Shown: piece after piece, positions 37,174 to 49,515 of the stretch
How the letters are laid out: each line of letters opens with the position of its first letter
How positions within the stretch are numbered: position 1 is the stretch's first letter
Source: Ceratotherium simum simum
Taxonomy: Eukaryota > Chordata > Mammalia > Perissodactyla > Rhinocerotidae
Assembly (NCBI RefSeq): GCF_000283155.1
Contig: NW_004454240.1
Location: forward strand, 33,276-97,275
Direction: 5' to 3'
Length of the DNA stretch: 64,000 nt
The notes under the pieces: model-generated
The model's database searches: none
The model's input: the letters and a program-made list of their open reading frames with translations, nothing else
What the model was told of the DNA's origin: nothing
Made by a program: the position numbers and the translations under genes

Positions 37174-37384
37174 CTGGCTGGCCCCGTGGCTTAGCGGTTA
37201 AGTGCGTGCACTCCGCTGCTGGCAGCCCAGGTTCGGATCCCGTGCGCGCACTGCTTCTCCAGCCATGCTGAGGCCGCGTCCCACATACAGCAACTAGAAG
37301 GATGTGCAGCTATGACATACAACTATCTACTGGGGCTTTGGGGGGAAAATAAATAAATAAATAAAATCTTAAAAAAATAATAAT
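37174..37384 (+). mobile_element. ERE-family SINE (CTTTGGGG-tail type) in ERV-2
   Basis: GGCTGGCCCCGTGGCTTAGC head, GGTTCGGATCC, GGGGCTTTGGGGGG, (AAAT)n and A-rich tail. Perfect 14-bp duplication AATAATATTCAGTA at 37160-37173 and 37385-37398. Confidence 0.95.
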
Positions 37385-37399
37385 AATAATATTCAGTAA

Positions 37400-39030
37400 A
37401 TGAAAGCTTGTTTAAGTTTGTTGGTTTGATTGGAATAGGCATGTCCTCAGAGTTATCAGCATTGGATATGATGCAGACAGGCAGTTTTGGTTTATTAGTC
37501 AAATAAGCTTATGTATCTCTGTTGCAAAATTTATCAGCAAAATAGCAAAGAATGATAGCTGCTTTTGTCTAATATCTCATGAAGTTTTTGTAGGCAATCT
37601 AAACATAATTATTGGAAACAAGTAAACTAAATAGATGTGAAAAGATAAAAGTTTTGGGGTGAATTTTTAACAATAATTATATGTTATGGTGTATGTACTT
37701 AAAATATTTTCAAAACCTTTTGGCAATTTGAAACCTTAGAGTTTTGTTAAACTAAGTTAAATGATAGAAATTCATTGAGTATCTAGGTCATTTCCACATG
37801 AAATAAAATATTAGATATTAATTACTAAATACAGGTTTATCTACTTTTAGCTTCTTATTACAGAGAAACTAAAAGATGTTTGGGTCTATTAATAAACATG
37901 TCTTGTATTTTATTAAAAGATCGAACTATGAAGTAGCATGTTTCTAGAAATTAAAAAAAAAGTATTTATAAATTTGCCAAGCCACGGAATGCTAATGCAA
38001 AAGAGAGTTTCTAATTGCCTACTTCTTGGTTTTCACTAAAAATTCACTGAAAAGGTCTGTAAGGGTTAAGAATTCTAATTAATATATGTGATTAAAGCTA
38101 CTAAAAATTGATAAGGAAAATATCTTTGTATTCAAGGAAAGTAAGATGTATGTTTTCAGTAAAGAAGGCATACGTAAAGGAAATATTTTTGTTTGTTTTG
38201 TTAAGAAAGATAAATTTGTCCTAAAGTACTAGGCAAAAAAAAGGAAGGCATGGGACAAATTCTAAATGTAAAAAGGATTTATACATTTATTTATTTATAG
38301 AAGATTTGTAAAAAAGGAACCTTGAGAAAAGAGTTTTATGCATGGCTAAGATTGGAATAAATTTAATTAAGTAAATGAGTTTTAATATCAAAAGTAAGCT
38401 GGTGCAAAATTAGAATTTGGTTTTCTCTTTATTAAAAGGACAATTTTCCCTGACTTTTAGTCTGCTCCTGATAATGAGATTATGAAAGGTTGTTCTTTAC
38501 CTTTGAGTAAGTCTACCTAAAAGACAGAAATTTCATGTTTTGTCAAAATAATTTCCTATGTTCTAAAAGGCTGAAATCTCTCTATTAAAAGAACTAAGGG
38601 TTTTTTTTTAACTGTTTGTCTTTAACATCTGTTGTTACTTTGGTTAAATCGATAACTAAGCATTATTTCACAGTGACCAGTGTTTCAGAGCAACACAAGA
38701 TCAGCAAACACCTGATCTTGTTTGACCAAGTGTTTTAAAACCTTTTGATATTTTTGACAAACTTCCCCCAAAATTCAGATGCTAAATCAAGGCTTTCTTT
38801 TGACCTGAAAAAAAATTTTTTTCTTTGAGAATTTTTGGAGGGCTCCTGAGACTTCTCAAAGAAATTTGTTCTTTCTGTAAAGAGGGAGACACTGAACTAA
38901 TTAGACTTGTTTGGTATGCTAAATTGCATGGGAAGCATTGTCAAGTAAATGACAATAAACCTTCTTAGGTTATATTACATAGGCAAATATTATTCACTAT
39001 CTTAACCCTTCTACCTTGCTTCCAGCACCA
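37400..39030. other. AT-rich ERV-2 segment without recognisable coding
   Basis: About 1.6 kb of AT-rich sequence with no ORF of note and no recognised repeat. It ends with a good splice-acceptor-like CTACCTTGCTTCCAG just before the RNase H remnant. It may be degraded pol or a noncoding proviral segment. Confidence 0.4.
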
Positions 39031-39040
39031 GAAGAGGAAA

Positions 39041-39250
39041 ATGACCACAACTGCATTCAATTATCTAATTTGGTTTACAGATGGGTCTTACTTAAAGAAT
39101 AAGCAAGTACATTATCAAGCTAGATATGCTGTTCAGCCTCGAGAATGCCCACTACTTTCTATTAACTCTGCTAACCCAGCAAAAGATTTCCTCCTGGGAT
39201 ATCACCACAGAAGAAGAGAAAGAAAGGTGGCAACAAAAAGAGGGAATTTT
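39041..39250 (+). pseudogene. ERV-2 RNase H remnant
   Basis: The frame opening at 39041 reads WFTDGSYLKNKQ near 39068-39103, the first catalytic Asp motif of retroviral RNase H, followed by YQARYAV. The frame soon drifts to another phase. RNase H would degrade the RNA of RNA/DNA hybrids; only the N-terminal motif remains clear. Confidence 0.7.
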
Positions 39251-39359
39251 TGACACCACCATGCAGATGTGGTTCCCGCCTGACAACAAACCACAGTGCT
39301 TATTGGACCACAATTGCCAGTGCTTCAGCATATGCATCAGTTACCCACTGGGCATCTGA

Positions 39360-40300
39360 AAAAGATCATTTTGTGAGGAAGATATTATTTTTTGGAAACT
39401 TTCTCCCACAGTGGCTTGAAGCATATGCTCATTATAATATACATCCTAAATATAATCCTGGGAAAAGACTGCTTGGGTCTCAAGGTCACTATTCTCTTCC
39501 TAAGGGACCATTTGAGGTATAGCAATTGAACTTTGTTCAAATGCCACCATCTCAAGGATATAAATATCTTAGTAATGATCTGTATTTTCTCACATTGGGT
39601 TGAGGCCTTTCCTTTTGGAAGAGAAACAGCTTTAGTAGTAGGTAAATTATTAGAAAGGATAATTCCAGTTTAGGGAATTATCTCCTACCGAGTTTTTCAG
39701 TGAACAGGCAGCTCATCCCACTGGACAAATAATTAGATATATTTGTAACATTTGGCCAATAATACAACATTTTAACTAACAGTACAATCAAAACTCAATT
39801 GGTAAAGCTTTCAGAAGCATTTAATCTCTCATGGCTAAAAGCTCTTCTGTTAGTACTTCTTAATCTTAGATCTATACCTTTCGGTAAACATTGGCTGTCT
39901 CCTTTCAAAATAATAACAGGACGACTTATGCAATTAGATGAGGAAATGTATGAACCAACTTTGCTTAAGGGAGATATATTACACTGTTGCCAGGGTCTCA
40001 TTGAGGTGCTTAAAAGAAATGAAAGGTTGGTAACTGATTCCTTTCACAGAGAGCTCCTGGGAGACAAAGACCTTAAGGATCAGGGACTATAACCTGGAGA
40101 AGTCATTTATTGGAAGAGGCATCAAATAAAAGGCTCTCTTCAACCCCGTTGGAGAGAACCATAACAGGTACTTTTAATCAATCCATGCACTGCAAAACTA
40201 AAGGGCATAGACTCATGGATTCACATTTCTCCTTAAAAAAAGAGTTCCTCTGTCTAAGTGGATTTCAACTCCTATTTCTGACACCTGACTTTGACTGACC
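39360..40300 (+). pseudogene. ERV-2 integrase remnant
   Basis: GPFEV at about 39508-39522 precedes an in-frame stop and QLNFVQMPPSQG, where the first catalytic Asp is Asn. Frame changes follow, then a long open C-terminal part at 39799-40092 (LRSIPFGKHWLSPFKIITGR; DKDLKDQGL) and VIYWKRH after another stop near 40092. The catalytic Asn, stops and shifts make it inactive. Order and spacing fit a class I pol 3' end. Confidence 0.8.
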
Positions 40301-40499
40301 AAGATGAATACCTCCAACCCAGGATGAGAAGAAGATGGCATCTGTTGTAGAGAGCTGTCCCAAGACTCTGGACCAGGCCTGTGTTCCCGACCTTATACCT
40401 CCTCATTTAAACCCTTGTAATTCTGAAACCATATACTCATTTTATAATCGTTCCATTTAAGGTTTTCATAATAGTATCATACTTAATTAAAGAGATGGG

Positions 40500-41270
40500 T
40501 TTGAAACAGACTGGTCTTGAAGGCCAGGCATTTATTGGGTGGCTCCTAGTGGAACTCAATGGTTATGTGGAACAAACTTCTGGCCTGGGCTACTGCCCAG
40601 ATGGCTAGGACACTACACTCTGAGTTTCCCTTGGATGCAGGGAAGGATTCGCCCTGAATTAATAAGTGTTGCCAATCTTCCTCTCCTTAAGGCCAGAGGG
40701 GCTCGTTCAGTGTTCCACTTATGGCCACCTAGTGGCTATATTTACTCCTCTTTGAGGCTATAAGATGTCATATATCATATATATATAAGCCCTGACTAAA
40801 TTTACTCAAAGAGCCCTTGATGATCATCAAGCAGGAATAGTCTTATTACATACTGAAACGTCTTTAACGAGAAAGTCTGCCCTTTAAAATAGAATGGCTT
40901 TAGATATTTTAACCACATCCTGAGGTGGTACATGTGCAATCATTCAAACTGAATGCTGTGATTTTATACCTGATGAATCTTCCAATGTGTCATCTCTGCT
41001 AAAGCACGTGAAAAAGTAGGTGAATGCCCTAAGCGACACTACACCTAGTCTTGATTTGTTTAGTTGGCTCCCTTCCAATATTGGCTTCCATTTCCGACCT
41101 GGATTGTAATCCCTATTTCTATTACTCCTTGGAATTCTTTGTATTAGTCATAATATTCAAACTAATTACTGTTTTCTTTATTCAGTGTTGTAAGACTGGC
41201 ATGCAAGCTAGAGTAATGACTGCTCAGCGACTTGAGATGGTGGATCGATCTTACAACCCTGGATGAATTT
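40500..41270 (+). pseudogene. ERV-2 env remnant (surface and transmembrane traces)
   Basis: The frame 40539-40763 has GTQWLCGTNFWPGLLPRWLG, like the end of a class I surface subunit. Downstream, 40927-40962 reads GTCAIIQTECCD: a CX6CC motif typical of gammaretrovirus-type transmembrane subunits. A hydrophobic stretch occurs at 41120-41200 (YYSLEFFVLVIIFKLITVFF), placed as an anchor would be. Stops and shifts lie between these parts, so no continuous envelope protein can be made from this copy. Confidence 0.75.
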
Positions 41271-41659
41271 CTTTTTCTTATTAAGGCTATGCCTAAGAAT
41301 TCATTTTTAAGCTAATCATTTCAAGTACTGGATTACCTGTTCTATAATTGTTATAAACAATGTAACTATAGGAAGTCATGTAAAAGCACATTCACAATGT
41401 TTGTTCATGCAATAATCTAAAAATATAATAAATTACATAACCTATGAAATGCTTCCCTTGTTACTATATATCTCTATTCTTGTCCATTATATCTGACTAT
41501 TTCTCCCCAATGTGGATAACTGGGCAAATTGATGAAATAAAAGCCTATCACTGAGGGACATGATGGGCCCAGGGCAGGCAGCAACCACTCTGGCACCGAG
41601 GGACAATATTTTGATCAGCAATGCTTTCTATGAAAAGATTATTGATCGAAAGGGGAAAA

Positions 41660-42129
41660 TGACAAGAGATTTTCACATATTGAGGTATATGGGGTAACTA
41701 TTCAGTTCAAGACTGATTTGGCTTGAACTGAAAAGCCTGACAATGGCCTATCAAACATACATTGTACATCTACTTAACCATTATAGTAAAACATGCACTC
41801 TCTTAAGATGAGAATACATACTTCCCCTCCTACGCCCTATTGGTAAAGCCCTATTGGTAACACCTGGATTAGTGCCTTTCCTGACATCAGGGTCCTGTTG
41901 ACCTGCTAATTTGCAGCTAAATACCTCTTTGAAACTTTGATGAAAATGTATCCTGAGTGTGTTTAATGGATGTGCTTTGTTCTAAAAAGATATAAAACTG
42001 TACTGAAAATCATGCTTCTCCAGAATGCTTTTTAAGGCCTTCCCAGGTTATAATCCTCACTCTGGCTCAAGTAAAACTCACCTTATTTCTCTTACCTATA
42101 GAATGGTTATTGGTTATTTTGTGTTGACA
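41660..42129 (+). mobile_element. ERV-2 3' LTR, complete (~470 bp)
   Basis: Starts TGACAAGAG after the purine tract and ends TGTTGACA. A TATA-like GATATAAAACTG lies near 41989. The final ~50 bases match the 5' LTR remnant at 35509-35562 with a few differences. Confidence 0.75.
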
Positions 42130-44105
42130 CTATCCAAAACAATCTACAGATTTGATGCAACCCATATAAAATTCCAATGGTATTTTTCACAGAAATAGAA
42201 CAAACAATCCTAAAATTTGTATGGAACCACAAAAGACCAATGCAATAGCCAAAGCAATCTTGAGAAAGAAGAACAAAGCAGAAGGTATCATGCTTCCTGA
42301 TTGCAACTGTATTATAAAGCTAGAGTAGTCAAAAACATTATGGTGTTGGCATAAAAGCAGACATAAATCAATGGAACAGAATAGAGAACCCAGAAATAAA
42401 CCCATGCATTTATGGTCAATTAATTTATGACAAAGGTGCCCAGAATATACAAGGAGGAAACGACAGTCTCTTCAATAAGTGGGCTTGGGAACAGCTACGT
42501 GCAAAAGAATTAAACTGGACCACTATATTACACCATATACAAAAATTAACTCAAAATGGATTAAAGCTTTGAATGTAAGACCTGAAACCATAAAACTCTT
42601 AGAAAAAAACAGGCAGTTAGCTCTTTGACATCAGTCTTGGTGATGATTTTTTGGATTTAACAACAAAAGCAAAAATAGACAAGTGAGACTTCATCAAACT
42701 AAAAACCTTCTGCACAGCAAAGAAAACCATCAACAAAATGAAAGAATAACCTACAAAATGGTAGAAAATATTTGCAACTCATATATCTAATAAGGGGTTA
42801 ATATTTAAAATATATAAAGAACTCATACAACTCAGTAGCAAAAAAACAAACAATCCAATTTAAAAATGGGCAGAGGATCTGAATAGATATTTTTCCAAAG
42901 AAGACTATAGATAGCCAACAGGTACATGAAAAGGTGCTCGACATCACTAATCATCAGGGAAATGCAAATCAAAACCACAATGAGGTATCAACTCACACCT
43001 GTTAGAATGGCTATTATCAAAAAGAGAAGAGATAACAAGTGTTGCCCAGGATGTGGAGAAAAGGGAACCCTTGTGCACTGTTGGAGGGAATGTAAATTTG
43101 TGCAGCCATTATGGAAAACAATGTGAAGGTTCTTCAAAAAACTGAAAATAGAACTACCAGGGGCCGGCCTGGTGGTGTAGTGGTTAAGTTCGCGTGCTCC
43201 ACTTCGGTGGCCCAGGGTCCACAGTTTCGGATCCTGGGCACGGACCTACGCACTGCTTATTAACTAAGCATGCTGTGGCAGCATCCCATATAAAGTAGAG
43301 GAAGATGGGCATGGATGTCAGCCCAAGGCCAATCTTCCTCAGCAAGAATAGAAGGATTGGAAACAGATATTAGCTCAGGGCTAATCTTCCTCACACACAA
43401 AAAAAATAGAACTACCATAAGATCCAGCAATTCCACTTCTGGGTATTTATCCACAAAAGCCAAAAACACTAATTCAAAAAAATATATGCACCCCCATGTT
43501 CATTGCAGCGTTATTTATAATAGCCAGGATACAGAAATAACCTAAGTACATCAGTGGATGAATGTATAAAGAAAATGTGATATATGTATACAATCAAATA
43601 TTTTCAGCCATTAGAAAGAAGGAAATCCTGCCATCTCCGACAACATGAATGGATCTTGAGGGCATTATGCTAAGTGAGTTGTCAGACAGATAAAGACAAA
43701 TACCGTATGATCTCACTTACATGTGGAATCTTAAAAAAAAACTGAATTCATAGATATAGAGAACAGATTGGTGGTTGCCGGAGGCAGGGGGTTGGAGGTG
43801 GGCAAAAATGAGTAAAAGTGCTCAAAAGGTATAAACTTCCAGTTATAAAATAAATAAGTCCTAGGAATGTAATATATAGCAAGATGACTATAGTTAACAA
43901 TACTATATTGCATATTTGAAATTTGCTAGTAGAGTAAATCTTAAAAGTTCTTATCACAAGAAAAACATTTGTAACTAAGTTTGGTGATGGCTGTTAACTA
44001 GACTTATTGTGATGCTCATTTTGCAATATATACAAATATTGAATCATTATGTTGTACACTTGAAACTAATATGATGTTATACGTCAATTATATCTCTATA
44101 AAAAA
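42130..44105 (+). mobile_element. L1 3' fragment (L1-D): ORF2 end and 3' UTR
   Basis: Begins in ORF2 after the RT domain (CAAAACAATCTACAGATTTG), carries ORF2 C-terminal text with a 66-codon open piece at 42926-43126, and ends in an old-type 3' UTR with TTGTACACTTGAAACTAATA and TTATATCTCTATAAAAAAGA. A SINE is inserted at 43160-43402. ERV-2 ends exactly at its left edge. Confidence 0.85.
43160..43402 (+). mobile_element. ERE-family SINE (GATGTTAGC-tail type) in L1-D
   Basis: GGGCCGGCCTGGTGGTGTAG head to CTCACACACAAAAAA tail. Perfect 15-bp duplication AAAATAGAACTACCA at 43145-43159 and 43403-43417. Confidence 0.95.
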
Positions 44106-45905
44106 GACATTAAGAAAGTCCAATTCCACTTACAGTAGCACCTAAAAGAGTAAAATACCTGGGGAATAAATTTAATCAAGGAGGTGAAAAACTTGCAAAT
44201 TGAAAACTACAAAACATTGCTGAAAGAAATTAAAGAAAGCCTAAATAAACAGAAAGATATTCTGTGTTCATGGATTGAAAAACTTAACCTTGTTAAGATG
44301 GTATTACTATCCAAAGCAATCTACAGATTCAACACAATCGCTATCAAAATTCCAACAGCCTTTTTTGCAGAAATGGAAAAGCCAATCCTCAAATTCATTG
44401 GAATTTCAAGGGGCCTCAAATAGCCAAAACAGTCTTGAAAAAGAACAAAGTCAGAGGACTGACACTTCCCAACTTTAAAACTTACTACTAAGCTAGCTAC
44501 AGTAATCAAAATAGTATGGTACCATCAAAGGATAGAAATGTAGACCAATGTAATAAAACTGAGTGTCCAGAAATAAACCCATACATCTATGACAAATTGA
44601 TTTTTGACAAGTGTGCCAAGTCCATTCAAGGGGGAAAGAACAGTCTCTTCAACAAATATTACTGGGACAACTGATTTCCACATGCAAAAGAATGAATTTT
44701 AGCCCACCTCACACATATACAAAAATTAACTCAAAATGGATCAACGACCTAAATATAAGAGCCAATATCCGAAAACTCTCTGAAGAAAACATAGGGATAA
44801 ATCTTCATAACTTTGAATTTGGCAATGGATTCTTAAATATGACACCAAAAGAAAAAATAGATAAATGGGACTTCATCAAAATTAAAACACTTCTGTGTAT
44901 AAAGAACAGTATCAAAAAAGTGAAAGGACAACCTACAGAATGGTAGAAAATATTTGCAAATCACATATCTGATAAAGTTTAACATATAGAATATATAAGG
45001 GACTCCTACAACTCAACAAGAAGAAGAAGAACAATGCAATTAATTTTAAAAATGGGCAAAGGACTTGAAGAGACATTTCTCCAAAGAAGATTTACAAATG
45101 GCCAATAAGCCCAACATCATTAGTCGTTAGGGAAATGCAAATGAAAACCACAATTAGATACCACCCATACCACTTCACATCTATAATTTCTTAAAAAAGA
45201 AAAATAAGTGTTGGCAAGGATGTGGAGAAATTGGAACCCTTGTACCTTGCTGGTGAGAATGTAAAATGGTGCAGCCACTGTGAAAAACAGTTTGCAGTTC
45301 CTCAAAAAGTTAAACATAGAATTACCATATGACCTAGCAATTTCTCTCCTAGGTATATACCCAAAAGAATTGGAAATAGAATCTGAAACATACTTATATG
45401 CCAATGTTCATTACAGCATTATTCACAATAAACAAAAGGTGGAAACAACCCAAGCGTCCATCAATAGATGAATGAATAAACAAAATGTGGTATATACATG
45501 CAATGGAATATTGTTCAGCTGTAGAAAAGAAAGAAGTTCTGACATATGCTACAATATGGATGAACCTGGAAAACATTACGCTAAGTGAAATCAGCCAGAC
45601 ACAAAAGGACAAATATTGTATGATTCCACTTATGTGAAATATCTTTAATAGGCAAATTCATAGAGACATAGAGTAGATTAGAGGTTACCAGGGGCTGTGG
45701 GAGAGGGGAAATGGGGAGTTATTGCCTAATGAGTACAGAGTTTCTGTCTGGCGTGGTGAAAAAGTTTTGGAAATAGATAGTGGTAATTGTCGTACAACAA
45801 TGTAAATATAATTAATGCCACTGAATTATACACTTAAGAATGGTTAAAATGGCAAATTCTATGTTACATATATTTTACCACAATAAAAAAATTCTCAAGA
45901 ATAAA
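44106..45905 (+). mobile_element. L1 3' fragment (L1-E): late ORF2 and 3' UTR
   Basis: Starts again at an earlier ORF2 position (AAAATACCTGGGGAATAAAT near 44151) and runs to ORF2 end and a 3' UTR ending ACCACAATAAAAAAATTCTC. It is therefore a second, independent L1 directly behind L1-D in the same orientation. Short open pieces (44184-44423, 44611-44946) are ORF2 fragments. Confidence 0.85.
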
Positions 45906-46984
45906 AAGAAAGAAATCTAGGACTACAGGAGGCACAGCCTCTGCACCACATCTCCCTAACCCCCGTATTTAAGATCATTCAAACTAAACACAGGAGAGTA
46001 CTTGGAAACCCTAAGCCACAATTCATAAACAACCCTTGGCAGCAAACTTCTTTCAGTACCATCATAACAGCTGCCTCGGAGGCAGCTGCTACCTTTCCTC
46101 TCCCCCTCCTCTACTTCTTCGGTTACAATTTTAGCCTAGCAACTCTTTCACGCTCTGCCAGCACACTGAACGTTTCTCACCAATAACTTCCTCCCAGTCT
46201 GCCTGCCCCTGTGAAAATCCCCTGCCTATATTTATTCCCCTATCTTACTGATCAATCTATGGTCTAGAACATGACTCTTAACACTGTCCTACTCTAGGTC
46301 ATACCTCCAGCTTGACAAGACTGTTTGAATAGTCAGTCTGGAATATGGTAATTGACTCAGGCAAAGACAGTTAATATTAAGCCTATATTTTACCTTTATC
46401 CTGGCTCCATGTGTGATCATAGGCAAGATACTAATCTGAGCTCAACATTCTCATCTGTAAGACGGGACAGCAGCATCTTCCTCCTAGAGTTTTTTTTTTT
46501 TTTTTATGATTAAATAAGATTGACATGTGGAATGTACCTAGTACATAATAGGATCTAAGTAAACTTTAGTTACCTTCTCTTTCTCTGTAACATGCTATTG
46601 AGAAGCTTGGATGCTGGGGTGGGTGGCCTGTACTTCTAACATTTTGAGAATGACATCAGTGGTATAACCTTACCTTCAGACACACTAATATTCATGCCTC
46701 TGCCAAGTACCAATCCTGAGCTGAGGAGAGGGTAGGTTTGCCTTATTATGGCAAACCTTCTGTTCTTCTACACGCAAGGCACTTGCTGTTTAGAAAAATT
46801 CTCTTGAGGATAATTTTATAAATTAACTACTTTTAAAGCAAACTGTTACATCTTTTGAGTAAAGCTGAATTTTCATATATTTTATTTATTGAGCTTGCTA
46901 AGAGTAAGACACAGCTCTATAATAGAGGACTACAGTACTGAGAAAGTGGAGTTACCCTTCTTCCAGACAAAGAGTCATTTATTC
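45906..46984. other. Single-copy-looking DNA with one MIR
   Basis: No exon or ORF with a recognisable domain. It holds the MIR at 46390-46580; nothing else was identified. Confidence 0.5.
46390..46580 (+). mobile_element. MIR SINE, plus strand, with T-run
   Basis: Diverged MIR text: GATCATAGGCAAGATACTAA, CATTCTCATCTGTAAGACGG, and a CACATAATAGGATC-like 3' end, interrupted by T15 at about 46491-46505. Confidence 0.75.
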
Positions 46985-47220
46985 GTACATGTACCCATTC
47001 AACATATATTATGTGCCTGCCATGAGTCATCCTCTGGGGATACAGAGATGAATAAACCATGGTTCCTATCCTCAAGGAGCTCACAGACAGTCTAATGAGG
47101 AAGACAGACAAGTAATTAGATAATTACAATATAGTGCACTAAGTGTTATGATTGAGGGAATTGTAACAACAGGTACTTAACCTAGGCTGGTAGGAGGTGA
47201 CACCTGAGTTGTCTTGAAGT
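46985..47220 (-). mobile_element. L2 (LINE-2) 3' fragment, minus strand
   Basis: The plus strand shows the reversed L2 3' end (ATTATGTGCCTGCCATGAGT, AAGGAGCTCACAGACAGTCT). Ancient and diverged. Confidence 0.75.
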
Positions 47221-47337
47221 TCACATATGAGATATAAAAACATACACTATTGCTATTATTATTATTTCTCTGGGTCTGTATATATGTACATAAATTCATA
47301 GGAAAACATCTGGAAGGATCACACCAAACTGAAAATT

Positions 47338-48775
47338 TTTATTCAATAATTATTTACTGAATGCTTACCATGTGCCAGGTGTTGTTCTAGGCACTTGGGA
47401 TAAATCACTGAACGTAACAGACCAAGATCCCTGCCTTAGTAAGCGCTTATATTTTATCAGGGGGAGACTTGCAATAAAAAATAAATAAGTAAAACATATA
47501 TTGTATGTTATAAGGCAATAAGTGCTATGGAAGAAAAAATAAAAAGTCTAGCAGAGATAAGGAGTGTGTGAGGAAAGGTAGTCAGGTTGCAGTATTAAAT
47601 AGGATAATCATGGCTGACCTCACTGAGGAGGTGCAATTTGAGTAAAAACTTGAAGTAGCTGAGGAAATTAGCCAAGTGAATATCTGGGGAAATAGTGCTC
47701 CAGGTGGAGGGAAGAATTATAGAAAGGCCCTAAAGTGGAAGGTGGTTGGAGAAACAGCAAGGTCACTACTGCTGGAGCCCAGTGAATGAGAGAGAGAATA
47801 GAACAAGGGAGGCTAGAGAGCTGAGAGGATAGGGAAGCCAATTAGGTGGTATCTCATAAAAAGTTATGATAACTTTGGATTTTACTCTGAATGACATAGG
47901 ATGGGGTGTCATTGCAAAATTTTGAGAAGAGGAATGTGTTATTTAATGTTTTAATATGATATGATTCAATGTTTTATCACTGACTACTGTGTTGAAAATA
48001 GGCTTGGGGAAAGAGGCAAGAGTTGAAGCAGGAATACCAGTTAAGAAGTTTTTGCAGTAATCCAAGTGAGAGATGATGTTGGTTCAAACTAGGGTGATAT
48101 CAGTTGAGGTGGTGAAAAATGGTAGGCTTCTGGATATATTTTGAAGGTAGAATCAACTGGATTTCCTAAAAGTTTGGACATAGGTCAGGGAGAAAGAGAG
48201 GTATTAAGAATGACTCCAAGGATTTTGGCTTGAGTAACTGGAAGAATGGAGTTGCCATCAACTGAGATGGGAAAACTGTGTATAGAGCAGATTTGGGGAA
48301 GATAGATAAGGAGTTCAATTTTGAACATATTAAATTTGAGATGTCTATTTAACATTCAAGTGGAGAACACAAGTAGGTAGTTGGATATATGAATCTGAAG
48401 TTCAAGAGACAGTTCTGAGCTGGAGTTATAAATGTGGGAGTCATGACATATAAACGGTATCTAAAGCTTGAAACTGGATGAGAGCACCAAGCAAATGATT
48501 GTTTTAGTTAAAGAAGAAAAGAAGGATTCAAGGAGTGAGCCCTGAGGCATTGCAATATTAATAGGTTGAGGAGAAGAGGAAGAAGCAGCAAGGGAAAATA
48601 AGAAAGAACGACTGCTGTGTAATATGAGAAAAATTGGAAGTGTATGCTATTCTAAAAGCTGGGTGAAGAAAATTAATCAAAGAGGGAGTGATCAAGTGTG
48701 TCAAATGCTGCTGATAGGTCAAGTAAGATGAGGACAAAGAACTGACCACAAGATTTAGCAAATTTTTAAAAATGG
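47338..48775 (-). mobile_element. L2 (LINE-2) long fragment, minus strand
   Basis: The reverse complement follows the L2 reverse transcriptase and 3' end: 3' end text CCATGTGCCAGGTGTTGTTC at 47369, RT C-terminal at CAGTAATCCAAGTGAGAGAT (48055), and SAAFDT-like coding reversed in AAATGCTGCTGATAGGTCAA (48702). Almost 1.4 kb is unusually long for L2, an element inactive since early mammals. Stops and indels in all frames. Confidence 0.88.
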
Positions 48776-48829
48776 GTGAACGGAAGTCTTCCAGACAGAG
48801 GGAGTAGCATAATTGTAAGAGAATGCACA

Positions 48830-49335
48830 GTGATTTCAGGCAACTGCAAATAATTCAAGTTAGCTACAGCCGAGAGATATAGCAGACTGGAGAGAAATAC
48901 AGCTGGATGGACACACAGCCTAGATCACAATGTCATGCTAAAGATTTTGGATTTATCCTAAAGGCTATCCGAATCCATGGGAGAATTTTAAGTTGAGTAA
49001 CAAAGCCAAATTTGTATTTAAAAGATCAATTTGAAAGCAGTATGAAAAATGGGAAACAAATGTGAAGGCAGGGAGACAAGAGGCTGCTACTATAGTCCAG
49101 GGAGAAACTAAGGCAGTGACGGTGGGGATCAAAATGAGAGGATGGATCAGATATTTAGGAATTAGAATCTATGGAACTTGGCGACAATTTTGAAATGCAA
49201 GAAGGAGGTATTAGAGAGAGGAAGGAGTCAAGGATGACTTGGGCTCTGTTTTGGGCAAGTGGGTAGGGAATGGTGCTATTTACAGAGGGAACACTGGAGA
49301 AAGAGAAAGTTTGGCAGGAAAAAAATTGTACACTC
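48830..49335 (-). mobile_element. Second L2 fragment, minus strand
   Basis: Text such as ATTTTGGATTTATCCTAAAG and GTCAAGGATGACTTGGGCTC repeats parts of the L2 seen just before (47876, 48206), in the same orientation. It therefore comes from a separate L2 copy or an old duplication. Confidence 0.75.
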
Positions 49336-49359
49336 ACAAAGAAGTGTAGAAAGCTGCCT

Positions 49360-49515
49360 AGTATCTCAGACTTATACCATATATCACATATACTTTCTCA
49401 TTTAATCCTATTAGGGAGATGAAAAGCAAGCTCATAGAGATTAAGTAATTTACCCAATGTTACACAGCCAGGAAGTGAGAGTCCAGACTAGAACCCAAGG
49501 CCACTGTTCATTCCA
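49360..49515 (-). mobile_element. MIR SINE, minus strand
   Basis: Reversed MIR core: TTAAGTAATTTACCCAATGT then TACACAGCCAGGAAGTGAGA. The following 49516-49928 holds nothing recognised. Confidence 0.85.

Larger units (their letters stand above)
35563..41659 (+). mobile_element. Endogenous retrovirus ERV-2, internal region, decayed
   Basis: Leader and gag-like remnants (about 36000-36900; one 76-codon frame 36039-36269, GAT-AATTTAAAATTATGGTGG text shared with ERV-1), an AT-rich stretch without frames (37400-39030) where protease and reverse transcriptase would be expected, then RNase H, integrase and env remnants, and a purine tract GAAAGGGGAAAA (41648-41659) before the 3' LTR. A SINE lies at 37174-37384. 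Class I affinity is supported by the env CX6CC motif. No gene is intact. Confidence 0.78.

Noticed and set aside
37400..39030. A novel gene in the AT-rich stretch of ERV-2
   Set aside because: No frame longer than about 60 codons, no splice structure beyond one acceptor-like site, and flanked on both sides by proviral sequence.
39250..39522. 90-codon plus-strand ORF as a host exon
   Set aside because: It lies within the ERV-2 pol remnant, overlapping the RNase H-to-integrase region and ending at the GPFEV motif.
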